Source: Streptomyces poonensis
GTDB lineage: Bacteria; Actinomycetota; Actinomycetes; Streptomycetales; Streptomycetaceae
DNA length: 64,000 nt
Direction: 5' to 3'
Assembly: GCF_014650915.1 (NCBI RefSeq)
Contig: NZ_BMVW01000003.1
Span: 533,384 to 597,383 of the forward strand
Part shown: positions 8,441-16,697 of the stretch, in pieces
Layout: every line of letters starts with the position of its first letter
Position numbering within the stretch: position 1 is the stretch's first letter
The notes under the pieces: model-generated
Told to the model about the DNA's origin: nothing
Databases searched by the model: none
What the model saw: only the letters and a program-made list of their open reading frames with translations
Program-made: the position numbers and the translations under genes

Positions 8441-9169
8441 ATGACCACCAAGCCCCTCGTCGCCATCCTCAGCGGGGCCGGCATCAGCACCGACTCCGGC
8501 ATCCCCGACTACCGCGGCCCGAACGGACTGTGGCGCCGCGACCCGGAGGCCGAGAAGCTCGTCACCTACGAGTACTACATGGGCGACCCGGAGATCCGGC
8601 GCCGTTCGTGGCGGATGCGGCGGGAGAACCGGACGCTGAAAGCCGAGCCGAACGCCGCGCACCGGGCGGTGGCCGGGCTGGAGCGCTCCGGAGTGCCGGT
8701 CAGGGTGATCACGCAGAACGTGGACGGTCTGCACCAGCTCGCCGGGATGCCCGCCCGCAAGGTGCTCGAACTGCACGGCAGCTCGCGGAGCGTGGTGTGC
8801 ACGAAGTGCCACGCGCGCGGGCCGATGGAGGACGCGCTCGCCCGGGTGGAGGCCGGCGAGGACGACCCGCCGTGCCTGGAGTGCGGCGGCGTCCTGAAGT
8901 CGGCGACGGTGATGTTCGGCGAGCGGCTCGACCCGGTCGTCCTCGGCGAGGCGGTGGCCGTCACCAAGGCGAGCCAGGTGTTCGTCGCGGTCGGCAGCAG
9001 CCTCCAGGTGCAGCCCGCCGCGGGTCTCGCCGGCGTGGCCGCCGACCACGGAGCACGGCTGATCATCGTCAACGCCGAGCCGACGCCGTACGACGACCGC
9101 GCCGACGAGGTGATCCGGGAACCGATCGGGACGGCGCTGCCGGAACTGTTGCGCCGGATCGCCGGCTGA
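8441..9169 (+). CDS. NAD-dependent protein deacylase (sirtuin)
   Basis: Removes acyl groups from protein lysines while consuming NAD+, giving O-acyl-ADP-ribose and nicotinamide. 242 residues, normal for bacterial Sir2. Motifs in order: GAGISTDSGIPDYRG (NAD loop, residues 12-26), TQNVDGLH, the catalytic His in LELHGS, the zinc site CTKC and CLEC, VMFGE, and VGSSLQVQP. All catalytic and zinc residues are present. The gene ends at a strong hairpin shared with the convergent NmrA-type gene. Confidence 0.95.
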   Translation: MTTKPLVAILSGAGISTDSGIPDYRGPNGLWRRDPEAEKLVTYEYYMGDPEIRRRSWRMRRENRTLKAEPNAAHRAVAGLERSGVPVRVITQNVDGLHQLAGMPARKVLELHGSSRSVVCTKCHARGPMEDALARVEAGEDDPPCLECGGVLKSATVMFGERLDPVVLGEAVAVTKASQVFVAVGSSLQVQPAAGLAGVAADHGARLIIVNAEPTPYDDRADEVIREPIGTALPELLRRIAG

Positions 9170-9211
9170 CGGCCGGCTCGGCGCCCGCCGGCCGACGTAC
9201 CGACGCCATGC

Positions 9212-9251
9212 CCTGTTCCGGGCGCGCCGCCTGCCGCGCGCCCGGAACAGG
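9212..9251. terminator. Strong bidirectional terminator hairpin
   Basis: A perfect 15-bp inverted repeat, CCTGTTCCGGGCGCG at 9212-9226 and CGCGCCCGGAACAGG at 9237-9251, with a 10-nt loop, lies between the convergent sirtuin and NmrA-type genes. It is one of the longest perfect stems in the window. Confidence 0.85.
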
Positions 9252-9253
9252 TG

Positions 9254-10099
9254 TCACCGGAACGCCGGCAGGTTGCGCGCCACCCACTCCCCGAAGGGCC
9301 TGGCCGGGCGGTGGAGGACGCGCTCCACGTCGGGGCTGATCGCCTGCTCGGCCGGGAGCGGGGCCCCGAGGACGTCCAGGGTGCCGTCGATGACCTCCTC
9401 CGGCATGAACCGCGCCATGTGGGCATGCGCGTCCTCGCGCGTCAGCTCCACGAACGTCACGTCCTCCCCCAGGGCCCCGGAGATCACCGCGGCCTGCTGC
9501 CGCGGACTGATCACCTCCGGGCCGGTGAGCTCGTACGTACGTCCCGCGTGGCCGTCCTCGCGCAGCGCGGCCGCGGCGACCTCGGCGATGTCCGCGGGGT
9601 CGACGACGGGCAGCGCCACGTCACCGAACGGGGCGAAGACCGCCCGCTGCACGCGGACCGACTCGGCCCAGGCGAAAGCGTTCGAGGCGAAGTTGCCGGG
9701 GCGCAGGATCACGGACTCCGCTCCCGACGCGCGCACGGCCGCCTCGTACTCCCGCAGGCGGGTGTGCGAGAGCGCCTCGGAGCGGGTGGAGTTGATCTGC
9801 GAGGAGAGCAGGACGACCCGCTCGACCCCGCCGTCCACGGCCGCCTCCAGCAGGGCGTCCGGGCTTTCCCCGCGGCTGTTGAGCTCGCCGCCCAGCAGGA
9901 GGAACAAGGCGTGGGCGCCTTCGAGGACCGGTCGCATGGTCGCGGAGTCGCCGGGGTCGGCCTGTGCGTGGCGCACGCCGCCCGGGAGGCCCGCGGGCTG
10001 CGGACGCCTCGACACGGCCACGACCTCCTCCCCCGCCTCGACCAGCCGAGGCACCAGCGTCCGTCCGATGTTGCCGGTCGCACCCGTCACTACGATCAT
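9254..10099 (-). CDS. NmrA/atypical SDR NAD(P)-binding oxidoreductase
   Basis: 281 residues with a Rossmann fold at the N-terminus (MIVVTGATGNIGRTLVPRLVEAG, the GxxGxxG signature) and RRPQP after the second strand, a pattern suggesting NADP(H). The central SSQINSTRSEALSHTRLREYEAAV and ILRPGNFASNAFAWAES segments place it with NmrA-like and azoreductase-like proteins that lack a classical YxxxK pair. GGGGAG lies 5 nt before ATG 10099, so this start is preferred over GTG 10105. It is divergent from a TetR gene, and a perfect palindrome in the gap suggests that TetR represses it. Confidence 0.88.
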   Translation of the reverse strand: MIVVTGATGNIGRTLVPRLVEAGEEVVAVSRRPQPAGLPGGVRHAQADPGDSATMRPVLEGAHALFLLLGGELNSRGESPDALLEAAVDGGVERVVLLSSQINSTRSEALSHTRLREYEAAVRASGAESVILRPGNFASNAFAWAESVRVQRAVFAPFGDVALPVVDPADIAEVAAAALREDGHAGRTYELTGPEVISPRQQAAVISGALGEDVTFVELTREDAHAHMARFMPEEVIDGTLDVLGAPLPAEQAISPDVERVLHRPARPFGEWVARNLPAFR

Positions 10100-10116
10100 T
10101 GCCACTCCCCAGTGAG

Positions 10117-10132
10117 TTAGTCAGCTGACTAA
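10117..10132. promoter_or_regulatory. Perfect 16-bp palindromic operator between nmrA-like and tetR genes
   Basis: TTAGTCAGCTGACTAA is a perfect palindrome 18 bp upstream of the NmrA-type start. The 20-mer that contains it (AGTGAGTTAGTCAGCTGACT, 10111-10130) recurs with 15 of 20 identities 59 bp away at 10170-10189, over the tetR start. Two related operators covering both promoters are the classic layout for an autoregulated TetR repressor. Confidence 0.8.
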
Positions 10133-10166
10133 AAAGGACCGTAGCATGCGTCCCACACCCGTTGTC

Positions 10167-10172
10167 TATAGT
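10167..10172 (+). promoter_or_regulatory. Leaderless -10 box (TATAGT) for tetR
   Basis: TATAGT is followed by 7 nt and GTG 10180. It overlaps the second operator-like copy (10170-10189), so repressor bound there would block its own promoter. Confidence 0.5.
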
Positions 10173-10179
10173 GAGTTGG

Positions 10180-10776
10180 GTGACTGACTCAGCAGCGAAG
10201 CCGCGGGCCCGCGCATCCGAGAAGCGCCGACGGCTGACGGCGGCGGCGGCCCGTGTCCTGCACGAGCAGGGCGTCGAGCGGACCACCCTCGCCGACATCG
10301 CGCGCGCGGCCGACGTCCCCGTCGGGAACGTCTACTACTACTTCAAGACCAAGGACGAGCTGGTCCGGGCGGCCCTGTCCGAGCACAGCGCCCACCTGGA
10401 CGAGCTCACGGGCGAACTGGCCCGGTTGCCCGACCCGCGCGACCGCCTCAAGGCCCTGATCAACACATGGGTCGACCAGCGCGAGACCGCCGCCCGCCAC
10501 GGCTGCCCCACCGGCACCCTGGCCGTCGAACTCGACAAGCGCGCGGACGGCACCTTGGACATGGAGGCGGGTGCGGTGCTCCGGCGACTGCTGGACTGGG
10601 CCGCGGGCCAGTTCCGCGAGCTGGGCCTGTCCGCCCCGGACGACCTCGCCGTCACCCTGATCTCCGGCTACCAGGGCATGTCGCTCCTGGCCAACGCCCT
10701 GCGCGACCCGGAGATCATGACGCGCGAGGGGGCCCGGCTGCTGAGCTGGCTCGACTCCCTCGAGCCTGCCGCCTGA
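10180..10776 (+). CDS. TetR-family transcriptional regulator
   Basis: A 198-residue repressor. The N-terminal HTH reads LTAAAARVLHEQGVERTTLADIARA then ADVPVGNVYYYFKTKDELV, typical of TetR. The C-terminal part contains GCPTGTLAVELDK, which places it near the YcdC/AcrR-like TetR_C subfamily. GTG 10180 is chosen because a -10 box sits 7 nt upstream; TTG 10162 in the same frame has neither ribosome site nor promoter context. It is divergent from the NmrA-type oxidoreductase, its likely target together with itself. Confidence 0.9.
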   Translation: MTDSAAKPRARASEKRRRLTAAAARVLHEQGVERTTLADIARAADVPVGNVYYYFKTKDELVRAALSEHSAHLDELTGELARLPDPRDRLKALINTWVDQRETAARHGCPTGTLAVELDKRADGTLDMEAGAVLRRLLDWAAGQFRELGLSAPDDLAVTLISGYQGMSLLANALRDPEIMTREGARLLSWLDSLEPAA

Positions 10777-10795
10777 CGTCTCCACCGGCGCGCTG

Positions 10796-11308
10796 TCAGG
10801 CCAGGACCTCGCGCAGCCAGGACCGTTCCGCGCGGCTGGTGGCGCGGGCGACGACGAGCATGCCGCGGCGGTAGGGATCGCCGGTGTCCTCGGCGCCCAG
10901 CGGGCGGTCACCGTCGTGGAAGAAGCTCGCGGGCCGCTCCAGGAACGCCAGCCGCCGGCGCAGCACCGCGTGCTGGTCCGCGGTGTCCGGGAGGTGGGAG
11001 AGGAACGCCAGCACCGTGAAGTACCGGGTGCTGTCGCTGATGTCCAGGCCGTCGGCGTCCCGCAGCCGGCGCAGCAGCTCGCGGCGGCCGGCGCCGGTCA
11101 GGCTCAGGGTGTGCCGCTGGGCCGCCGAGGCGCCCGGTTCGGTGCGCCGGTCCAGCAGCCCGGCGCGGACCAGCCTGTTGATCGCCGGGTAGAGGCTGCC
11201 GTCACTGACCGGCCGGGCATGGCCGGACAAGTGCGCGATCCGGTGGCGCAGTTGGTAGCCGTGCAGCGGCCCCTCGGCCAGGAATCCCAGGATCGCGAGT
11301 TCGAGCAT
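10796..11308 (-). CDS. PadR-family transcriptional regulator
   Basis: 170 residues. The N-terminal winged helix MLELAILGFLAEGPLHGYQLRHRI, with SDGSLYPAINRLVRAGLL as the recognition and wing region, is characteristic of PadR. The C-terminal half resembles the Vir_act_alpha_C dimerisation region (LDISDSTRYFTVLAFLSHLPD). A longer start at ATG 11326 is possible. It converges on the TetR gene, where GCCTGAC at 10771 pairs with GTCAGGC at 10795 around both stops, and is divergent from the isochorismatase across a strong dyad. Confidence 0.88.
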   Translation of the reverse strand: MLELAILGFLAEGPLHGYQLRHRIAHLSGHARPVSDGSLYPAINRLVRAGLLDRRTEPGASAAQRHTLSLTGAGRRELLRRLRDADGLDISDSTRYFTVLAFLSHLPDTADQHAVLRRRLAFLERPASFFHDGDRPLGAEDTGDPYRRGMLVVARATSRAERSWLREVLA

Positions 11309-11324
11309 GCTGCTACTCTCGCAC

Positions 11325-11350
11325 ATCGAAACGAGGTACCTCGAATCGAT
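11325..11350. promoter_or_regulatory. 26-bp dyad operator between padR and isochorismatase genes
   Basis: A perfect 12-bp core, CGAGGTACCTCG (11332-11343), is flanked on each side by AA and then by perfect inverted arms ATCGA (11325-11329) and TCGAT (11346-11350). Only the two AA steps break the symmetry. It lies 14 bp before the isochorismatase start and just upstream of padR, consistent with PadR repressing both. Confidence 0.75.
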
Positions 11351-11363
11351 GTAGAGGGCGGGG

Positions 11364-12041
11364 ATGACGGGGATGACGGGGATGGCGTACACCGAGGAAT
11401 GGGTGACCGCGCGGGCGCGCGACGCCTACGAGCGCGGCCGGGCCTCGTTCGACGTACGGCCCGAGCGGACGGCGCTGCTGGTCATCGACATGCAGGACGA
11501 GTTCGTCCGGCCCGGCTGGAGCCCCTACTGGGTGCCCGCCGCCACCCGGATGGCACCCCGGCTCCGGCAGTTGGTCGCAGTCTGCCGGACCGCCGCCGTC
11601 CCGGTGATCTGGACCATCTTCGACGACACCCATCTCGGACTGGACCGCCCGCACGCCCTGCGGTTCCTGCCGCACGGTGACACCGACTGGCGCCGGCCGG
11701 GCCCCGCCGAGGTGTGGGACGGGATGGGCCGCCGCCCCGACGAGGTCCTGATCCGCAAGCCCTCCTACGGGGCGTTCTACGACACCCCGCTCGACACCGT
11801 GCTGCGCAACCTCGGCCGGGACACGGTGATCGTCACGGGAACGCTCACCAACTACTGCTGCGGCACCACGGCCCGGCAGGCGTACGAGCGCGGCTACCGG
11901 GTCGTCTTCGGGTCCGACGTCACGGCCACCGACGACGAGTCCCGGCAGGAACCGGAACTCGCCGTCCTGCGCAAGGGCTTCGCCCTCGTGCTGACCGCCG
12001 AGGAGATCGCCGGCCGACTGGCCGCGGCCCAGAAGGTCTAG
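11364..12041 (+). CDS. Isochorismatase-family cysteine hydrolase
   Basis: 225 residues with the family catalytic triad visible: Asp in LLVIDMQDEFV, Lys in LIRKPSYGAFYDTPLD, and Cys in TGTLTNYCCGTTARQA. Members hydrolyse amides or vinyl ethers such as nicotinamide, carbamoylsarcosine or biuret; the substrate here is not evident. Three in-frame ATGs (11364, 11373, 11382) lie in a repeated ATGACGGGG, so the start is ambiguous; GAGGG just upstream favours an early one. Its stop TAG is 13 bp from the convergent stop of ogt. Confidence 0.88.
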   Translation: MTGMTGMAYTEEWVTARARDAYERGRASFDVRPERTALLVIDMQDEFVRPGWSPYWVPAATRMAPRLRQLVAVCRTAAVPVIWTIFDDTHLGLDRPHALRFLPHGDTDWRRPGPAEVWDGMGRRPDEVLIRKPSYGAFYDTPLDTVLRNLGRDTVIVTGTLTNYCCGTTARQAYERGYRVVFGSDVTATDDESRQEPELAVLRKGFALVLTAEEIAGRLAAAQKV

Positions 12042-12054
12042 TGGCCCAGGAGCT

Positions 12055-12537
12055 CTAGAAGAGCGCCGCCTCCCGTTCGAAGTCCAACAGCCGCCGCTTG
12101 CGGGGCAGACCGCCGCCGTAGCCCGTCAGGCCGCCGTCCGCGCCGACGACACGGTGGCAGGGGACGATGATGCCGATCGGGTTGCGGCCGTTGGCCAGGC
12201 CCACCGCGCGGGAGGCTTTCGGGTTGCCGAGGGTGGTGGCCAGTTCCCCGTACGTGCGGGTCTCGCCGTAGGGGATGCGGCGGAGTTCCTCCCAGACCGT
12301 GCGCTGGAACGGTGTTCCGGCGAGGTGGAGGCCGAGGGTGAACTCCTTCAGCTCTCCCGCGAAGTAGGCGCGGAGCTGCTCCGTGGCCTCGCCGAAGGGT
12401 GTGTCGTCCGGGACGCCGAAGGTCTCCTCCGGCGGGCGGTGGCGCTGGTCGGTCATGTAGAGGCCGGACAGGACGCCGTCCGTGGCGACGAGGGTGAGGG
12501 CACCGTAGGGGCTGTCGATGACGGTGTGCTGCTTCAT
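12055..12537 (-). CDS. ogt: Methylated-DNA--protein-cysteine S-methyltransferase
   Basis: Suicide repair enzyme that takes the alkyl group from O6-alkylguanine onto its own cysteine. 160 residues. The active site PCHRVVGADGGLTGYGGG (about residues 127-144) and the helix-turn-helix GETRTYGELATTLGNPKASRAVG are both complete. AAGGA lies 6 nt before ATG 12537. It follows the Ada-AlkA fusion gene by 34 bp on the same strand, forming an alkylation-repair operon. Confidence 0.95.
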   Translation of the reverse strand: MKQHTVIDSPYGALTLVATDGVLSGLYMTDQRHRPPEETFGVPDDTPFGEATEQLRAYFAGELKEFTLGLHLAGTPFQRTVWEELRRIPYGETRTYGELATTLGNPKASRAVGLANGRNPIGIIVPCHRVVGADGGLTGYGGGLPRKRRLLDFEREAALF

Positions 12538-12571
12538 GGTGTGTCCTTCGAGCATTCCTGTACGAGCATTC

Positions 12572-14116
12572 CTATACGGGAAGGAAGTTGATCGGGTGGC
12601 TGTCCGTCGCCCACAGGTACTGCACCGCGTACGCCCGCCACGGCCGCCAGGCCGCCGCGCGTGCGGTGAGCGCCGCCGGCGTCGACGGCAGGCCCAGTTC
12701 CTTCGCGGCGCGGCGGATGCCGAGGTCGGTGGGGAGGAAGGCGTCGGGGTCGCCGAGGGCGCGCATCGCGATGACGTCCACCGTCCAGGGGCCGAAGCCG
12801 GGGAGGGCGAGGAGCCGGGTCCGTGTCTCCTCCCAGTCGCTCTCGACACCCAGGTGGATCGTGCCGTCGGCCAGTCGGTTCACCAGGGTGGTGAAGGTGG
12901 TGCGGCGCGTGCGGGGCATGGCCAGGGTCCCGGGGTCGAGCGCCGCGAGCGCCTCCGGGGACGGGAACAGATGGGTGAGACCGCCCTCGGGGTCGTCGAT
13001 CGGTTCGCCGTGGGCCATGACCAGGCGGGCCGCGTGGGTGCGGGCGGCGGCCGTGGAGACCTGCTGTCCGAGCACGGCCCGTACGGCGAACTCGGCCTCG
13101 TCGACCGTGCGCGGCACCCGGCGGCCCGGCGCCTTGTCGACCAGCGGCGCCAGTACCGGGTCGGTGCGCAACTGGTCGTCCACCGCTACCGGATCGGCGT
13201 CCAGGTCGAGCATGCGGCGGCAGCGGGCGATCGCCACGGGCAGGTCGCGCAGGTCGCTGAGGGTGAGGCGGCAGGCGATGTGGTCGGGGGCCGGGGTGAG
13301 GGCGGCGATGCCGTGGCCGTAGGGCAGGCGCAGGGTGCGGCGGTAGGCGCCGTCCCGCCACTCCTCGACCCCGGGTACGGCGGTCGCCGCGAGGTGGCCG
13401 AAGAGGTTGTCGGGGTTGAGGGGGGCGCGGAAGGGGAGGCGGAGGGTCAGCGCGCCGGGGGTCGCGCCGGCCGCTCCAGCCGCTCCGGTCGCTTCGGTCG
13501 CTCCAGCCGCTTCGTTCGCTCGCGCGGGGGACCGCTTGCGGGTGCCGACCCGGGCGCGCAGTTCGCTCGGTGACAGTGCGAAGACCTCGCGCACGGTGTC
13601 GTTGAAGCTGCGGATCGAGGCGAAACCGGCCGCGAAGGCTATGTCCGCCATCGGCAGCGCGGTCGTCTCGATCAGCAGCCGCGCGGTCTGGGCGCGCTGG
13701 GCGCGGGCCAGGGCGAGCGGTCCGGCGCCCAGTTCGGTGCGGAGCTCCCGTTCGATCTGGCGGGTGCTGTAGCCGAGGAGCCGGGCGAGGCCGGGGACGC
13801 CCTCCCGGTCCACGACGCCGTCGCCGATGAGGCGCATCGCGCGGGCCACGAGGTCGGCGCGCCGGTTCCACTCGGGCGAGCCCGGGCTGGCGTCCGGGCG
13901 GCACCGCTTGCACGCCCGGAACCCGGCCTGCTGGCAGGAGGCCGCGCTCGGGTGGAACGTCATGTTCTCCGGCTTCGGCGGCACGACCGGGCAGCTCGGC
14001 CGGCAGTAGATCCGCGTGGTCGTGACGGCCGTGTAGAACCAGCCGTCGAAGCGCGCGTCCTTCGACCGGACGGCGCGTACGCAGCGCTCGACGTCGGTGT
14101 GCATCCCGTTTCGCAT
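12572..14116 (-). CDS. alkA: Ada-AlkA fusion: methyl-phosphotriester sensor, AraC HTH and 3-methyladenine DNA glycosylase
   Basis: 514 residues with three modules. Residues 5-75 are the Ada zinc domain, with the four cysteines in IYCRPSC and ACKRC. Residues 85-175 are an AraC-type HTH (GLARLLGYSTRQIERELRTELG and ADIAFAAGFASIRSFNDTVR). Residues 215-514 are AlkA, with LGQQVSTAAARTHAARLV, the helix-hairpin-helix and LPGFGPWTVDVIAMRALGDPDAF ending in the catalytic Asp region. An Ala/Glu/Gly/Thr-rich linker joins the last two. It probably senses methyl damage and activates its own operon while also excising alkylated bases. ATG 14104 is an alternative start. Confidence 0.93.
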   Translation of the reverse strand: MRNGMHTDVERCVRAVRSKDARFDGWFYTAVTTTRIYCRPSCPVVPPKPENMTFHPSAASCQQAGFRACKRCRPDASPGSPEWNRRADLVARAMRLIGDGVVDREGVPGLARLLGYSTRQIERELRTELGAGPLALARAQRAQTARLLIETTALPMADIAFAAGFASIRSFNDTVREVFALSPSELRARVGTRKRSPARANEAAGATEATGAAGAAGATPGALTLRLPFRAPLNPDNLFGHLAATAVPGVEEWRDGAYRRTLRLPYGHGIAALTPAPDHIACRLTLSDLRDLPVAIARCRRMLDLDADPVAVDDQLRTDPVLAPLVDKAPGRRVPRTVDEAEFAVRAVLGQQVSTAAARTHAARLVMAHGEPIDDPEGGLTHLFPSPEALAALDPGTLAMPRTRRTTFTTLVNRLADGTIHLGVESDWEETRTRLLALPGFGPWTVDVIAMRALGDPDAFLPTDLGIRRAAKELGLPSTPAALTARAAAWRPWRAYAVQYLWATDSHPINFLPV

Positions 14117-14225
14117 GGCTCAAGCTTCGGGCAGGGCGGAACGCGTGGCTGGCAGGAATCCGACATCCACCTGCGGGCCGCGGGGTCCGGGACCGCCGCG
14201 CGTTCCGCCCGCCCGGGCTCCCGCG

Positions 14226-16223
14226 CTAGCGCGGGAGCGAACCGGGGGAGGACGCCTTCCGCCACGCCGACTCCCGCAGCAGCCGCAGCCCGTTCAGGCC
14301 CACCAGGACCGTCGAGCCCTCGTGACCGGCCACGCCCAGCGGCAGCGGCAGATGGCCCACCAGGTCCCACACCACCAGTACGGCGATGCAGGTGCCGGCG
14401 ATGACCAGGTTCTGGACGACCAGGCGCCGGGCCGCGCGGGACAGGCGGACGACGGCGGGGATGGCCGTCAGTTCGTCGCGTACGACGACGGCGTCCGCGG
14501 TCTCCAGCGCCAGGTCGGAGCCCGCGCGTCCCATCGCCACACCCGAGTGCGCGGAGGCCAGGGCGGGCGCGTCGTTGACACCGTCGCCGGCGAAGAGCAC
14601 CTTGCGGCCGGTGCCCTGGAGTCCGCGTACGGCGTCGACCTTGTCCTCGGGGAGGAGGTCCGCGCGGACGTCGGTGATGCCGGTGTCGGCGGCCACCTGT
14701 GCCGCGGCGGACCGGTTGTCGCCGGTGAGCAGGACGGGGGACGTGCCGGTGACGGCGGTGAGCGCGGAGACGGCCGGAGCGGCGTCGGGGCGGAGGCGGT
14801 CGGTGAGGGTGAGGGTGCCGACGGGGGTGCCGTCGACGCGCACCAGGACCGTGGTGCCGGGGACCTCGTCGGCGCGAACAGCGGCCGTGGGGTCCGGGCC
14901 GGCACCGTCCTCCCCGGCTCTCCCCACCGTCACGACGCGCCCCTCCACGGTGGCGCTGACGCCCCGTCCCGGCCTGGCCGTGAAGTCCTCCGCGGGGGCG
15001 ATCCGCAGACCGCGGGCCCGGGCGGCGGCCACGACGGCGCGGGCCAGCGGGTGTTCGCTCGGGTGCTCGGCGGCCGCGGCCAGGGCGAGCAGGGCGTCCT
15101 CGCCGAGTCCGGAGCCCGGGTGCGGCCGTACGGCCGTGACCTCGGGAGTGCCCTCCGTCAGGGTGCCCGTCTTGTCGAGGGCGGCGGTGTCGATCTCGCC
15201 GAGCCGTTCCATGGCCACGGCGGACTTGACGAGCACACCGTGCCGGCCGGCGTTGGCGATGGCGGAGAGCAGGGGCGGCATGGTGGCCAGGACCACCGCG
15301 CACGGCGAGGCGACGATCATGAACGTCATCGCCCGGAGCAGCGCGCTCGTGAGGTCCGCGCCGAAGGCGAGCGGGATCGCGAAGACGGCGAGCGTGGCGG
15401 CGACGACGCCCACGGCGTAGCGCTGTTCGATCTTCTCGATGAACAGCTGTGTCGGCGCCTTGGTCTGCGACGCCTCCTCCACCAGGGTCACGATGCGGGC
15501 GATCACCGAGTCGGCCGGGTCGCGTTCGACGCGGACGCGCAGCGCGCCGGTGCCGTTGAGGGTGCCGGCGAAGACCTCGTCGCCCGGGGCCTTCGGGACG
15601 GGCAGGGGTTCACCGGTGATGGTGGCCTGGTCGGCCTCGCTCTCGCCGTCGAGGACGCGCCCGTCGGCGCCGATGCGCTCGCCCGGGCGGATCAGGAGGA
15701 CGTCGCCGACGGCGAGCCGATCGGTCGGGACCGTCTCCTCGGTCTCCTCGGTGCCGTCGCCCTTCGGCGAGACGCGCGTGGCCGTGGCGGGGGCGAGATC
15801 GAGCAGACCGCGTACGGAGTCGGCGGTGCGGGCGGTGGCCAGGGCCTCCAGCGCGCCGGAGGTGGCGAAGATGACGATGAGCAGCGCGCCGTCGAGGACC
15901 TGGCCGATCGCGGCCGCGCCCAGCGCCGCGACGATCATCAGCAGGTCGACGTCCAGGGTCTTCTCGCGCAGTGCACGGAGCCCTTCGAGGGCGGGTTCCC
16001 AGCCGCCGGCCGCGTAGGCGATCGCGTAGAGCGGCCCGTACAGCCACGCCGAGGCGCCGGTCAGGTCCAGCGGGAGCGCGAGCAGGAAGGCGAGGGTCGA
16101 GGCCAGCGCCCAGCGGGCCTCGGGCAGGGCGAGGACACGGGTACGGCGGCGCGGGGCGGGCGTCCCGGGCGGCCTGGACGATGCCCCGGACGGGGATGCG
16201 GAGGTGGTGAGAGTCGCGGACAC
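14226..16223 (-). CDS. P1B-4-type metal-exporting ATPase (Co/Ni, CtpJ/NmtA-like)
   Basis: Inner-membrane P-type ATPase expected to export cobalt, nickel or a related divalent metal. 665 residues from GTG 16223. It has no N-terminal heavy-metal-binding domain. It shows the actuator TGEPLPV, the transmembrane SPC motif (MIVASPCAVVLAT) in place of CPC, the phosphorylation site DKTGTLTEGTP, HP at EHPSEHPLARAV, the hinge GDGVNDAPAL, and the C-terminal GHEGSTVLVGLNGLRLL helix. SPC plus HEGS defines subgroup P1B-4. The start is chosen from a -10 box (TATGGT, 16236-16231) 7 nt upstream; ATG 16247 is the alternative. It is divergent from an NmtR-like sensor, as in the M. tuberculosis NmtR system. Confidence 0.92.
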   Translation of the reverse strand: MSATLTTSASPSGASSRPPGTPAPRRRTRVLALPEARWALASTLAFLLALPLDLTGASAWLYGPLYAIAYAAGGWEPALEGLRALREKTLDVDLLMIVAALGAAAIGQVLDGALLIVIFATSGALEALATARTADSVRGLLDLAPATATRVSPKGDGTEETEETVPTDRLAVGDVLLIRPGERIGADGRVLDGESEADQATITGEPLPVPKAPGDEVFAGTLNGTGALRVRVERDPADSVIARIVTLVEEASQTKAPTQLFIEKIEQRYAVGVVAATLAVFAIPLAFGADLTSALLRAMTFMIVASPCAVVLATMPPLLSAIANAGRHGVLVKSAVAMERLGEIDTAALDKTGTLTEGTPEVTAVRPHPGSGLGEDALLALAAAAEHPSEHPLARAVVAAARARGLRIAPAEDFTARPGRGVSATVEGRVVTVGRAGEDGAGPDPTAAVRADEVPGTTVLVRVDGTPVGTLTLTDRLRPDAAPAVSALTAVTGTSPVLLTGDNRSAAAQVAADTGITDVRADLLPEDKVDAVRGLQGTGRKVLFAGDGVNDAPALASAHSGVAMGRAGSDLALETADAVVVRDELTAIPAVVRLSRAARRLVVQNLVIAGTCIAVLVVWDLVGHLPLPLGVAGHEGSTVLVGLNGLRLLRESAWRKASSPGSLPR

Positions 16224-16242
16224 GCGGCACACCATACAGGAA

Positions 16243-16280
16243 CACATGAAGACTCATTCATGCCTTCATATGCGATGAGT
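16243..16280. promoter_or_regulatory. Interleaved dyads: probable NmtR-type operator
   Basis: CACATGAAG (16243-16251) and CTTCATATG (16264-16272) form an 8-of-9 inverted repeat. ACTCAT (16252-16257) and ATGAGT (16275-16280) form a second, perfect one interleaved with it. The site lies between the two leaderless -10 boxes (16231-16236 on the minus strand and TAAGAT at 16280-16285 on the plus strand), so a bound repressor would shut off both the ATPase and its own gene. Confidence 0.75.
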
Positions 16281-16292
16281 AAGATGTGGGCC

Positions 16293-16661
16293 ATGGGTCA
16301 TGGAGCCGCCGCACGGGAAGAAACGGCACGCGTACGTCTCGACGCGGCCAACGTCGCGAAGGTGGCCACCACCCTCCAGGCCCTCTCCACCCCGTCCCGG
16401 CTGCTGATCCTCGCCCGGCTGCGCGAAGGCCCGCTGCCCGCCACGGAGTTGGCGGCCGAGGTGGGCATGGAACAGTCGGCGTGCTCGCACCAGCTGCGGC
16501 TGCTGCGCAACCTGGGGCTGGTCGTGGGCGAGCGGCAGGGCCGTTCCGTGGTGTACGCCCTGCACGACCACCATGTCGCCGAGCTGCTCGACCAGGCCGT
16601 CTACCACGTGGAGCACCTGCGGCTGGGCATCAGCGACGCGCCCGAGGGGGACGGGGACTGA
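16293..16661 (+). CDS. nmtR: ArsR/SmtB-family Ni/Co sensor, NmtR-like
   Basis: A 122-residue metal-responsive repressor. It closely resembles M. tuberculosis NmtR: the N-terminus MGHG that supplies ligands, STPSRLLILARLREGPLPATEL, and the winged-helix MEQSACSHQLRLLRNLGLVVG. The C-terminal alpha-5 site is HDHHVAELLDQAVYHVEH, retaining an Asp-x-His pair (D92, H94) and YHxEH (H105, H108). It lacks the ELCVCDL site of CadC/ArsR types. TAAGAT ends 7 nt before ATG 16293, so the message is probably leaderless. Its expected target is the divergent ATPase. Confidence 0.92.
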   Translation: MGHGAAAREETARVRLDAANVAKVATTLQALSTPSRLLILARLREGPLPATELAAEVGMEQSACSHQLRLLRNLGLVVGERQGRSVVYALHDHHVAELLDQAVYHVEHLRLGISDAPEGDGD

Positions 16662-16697
16662 CCGCTGACCGCCCCCGTGCCCCTCGTGGACCGGCTG

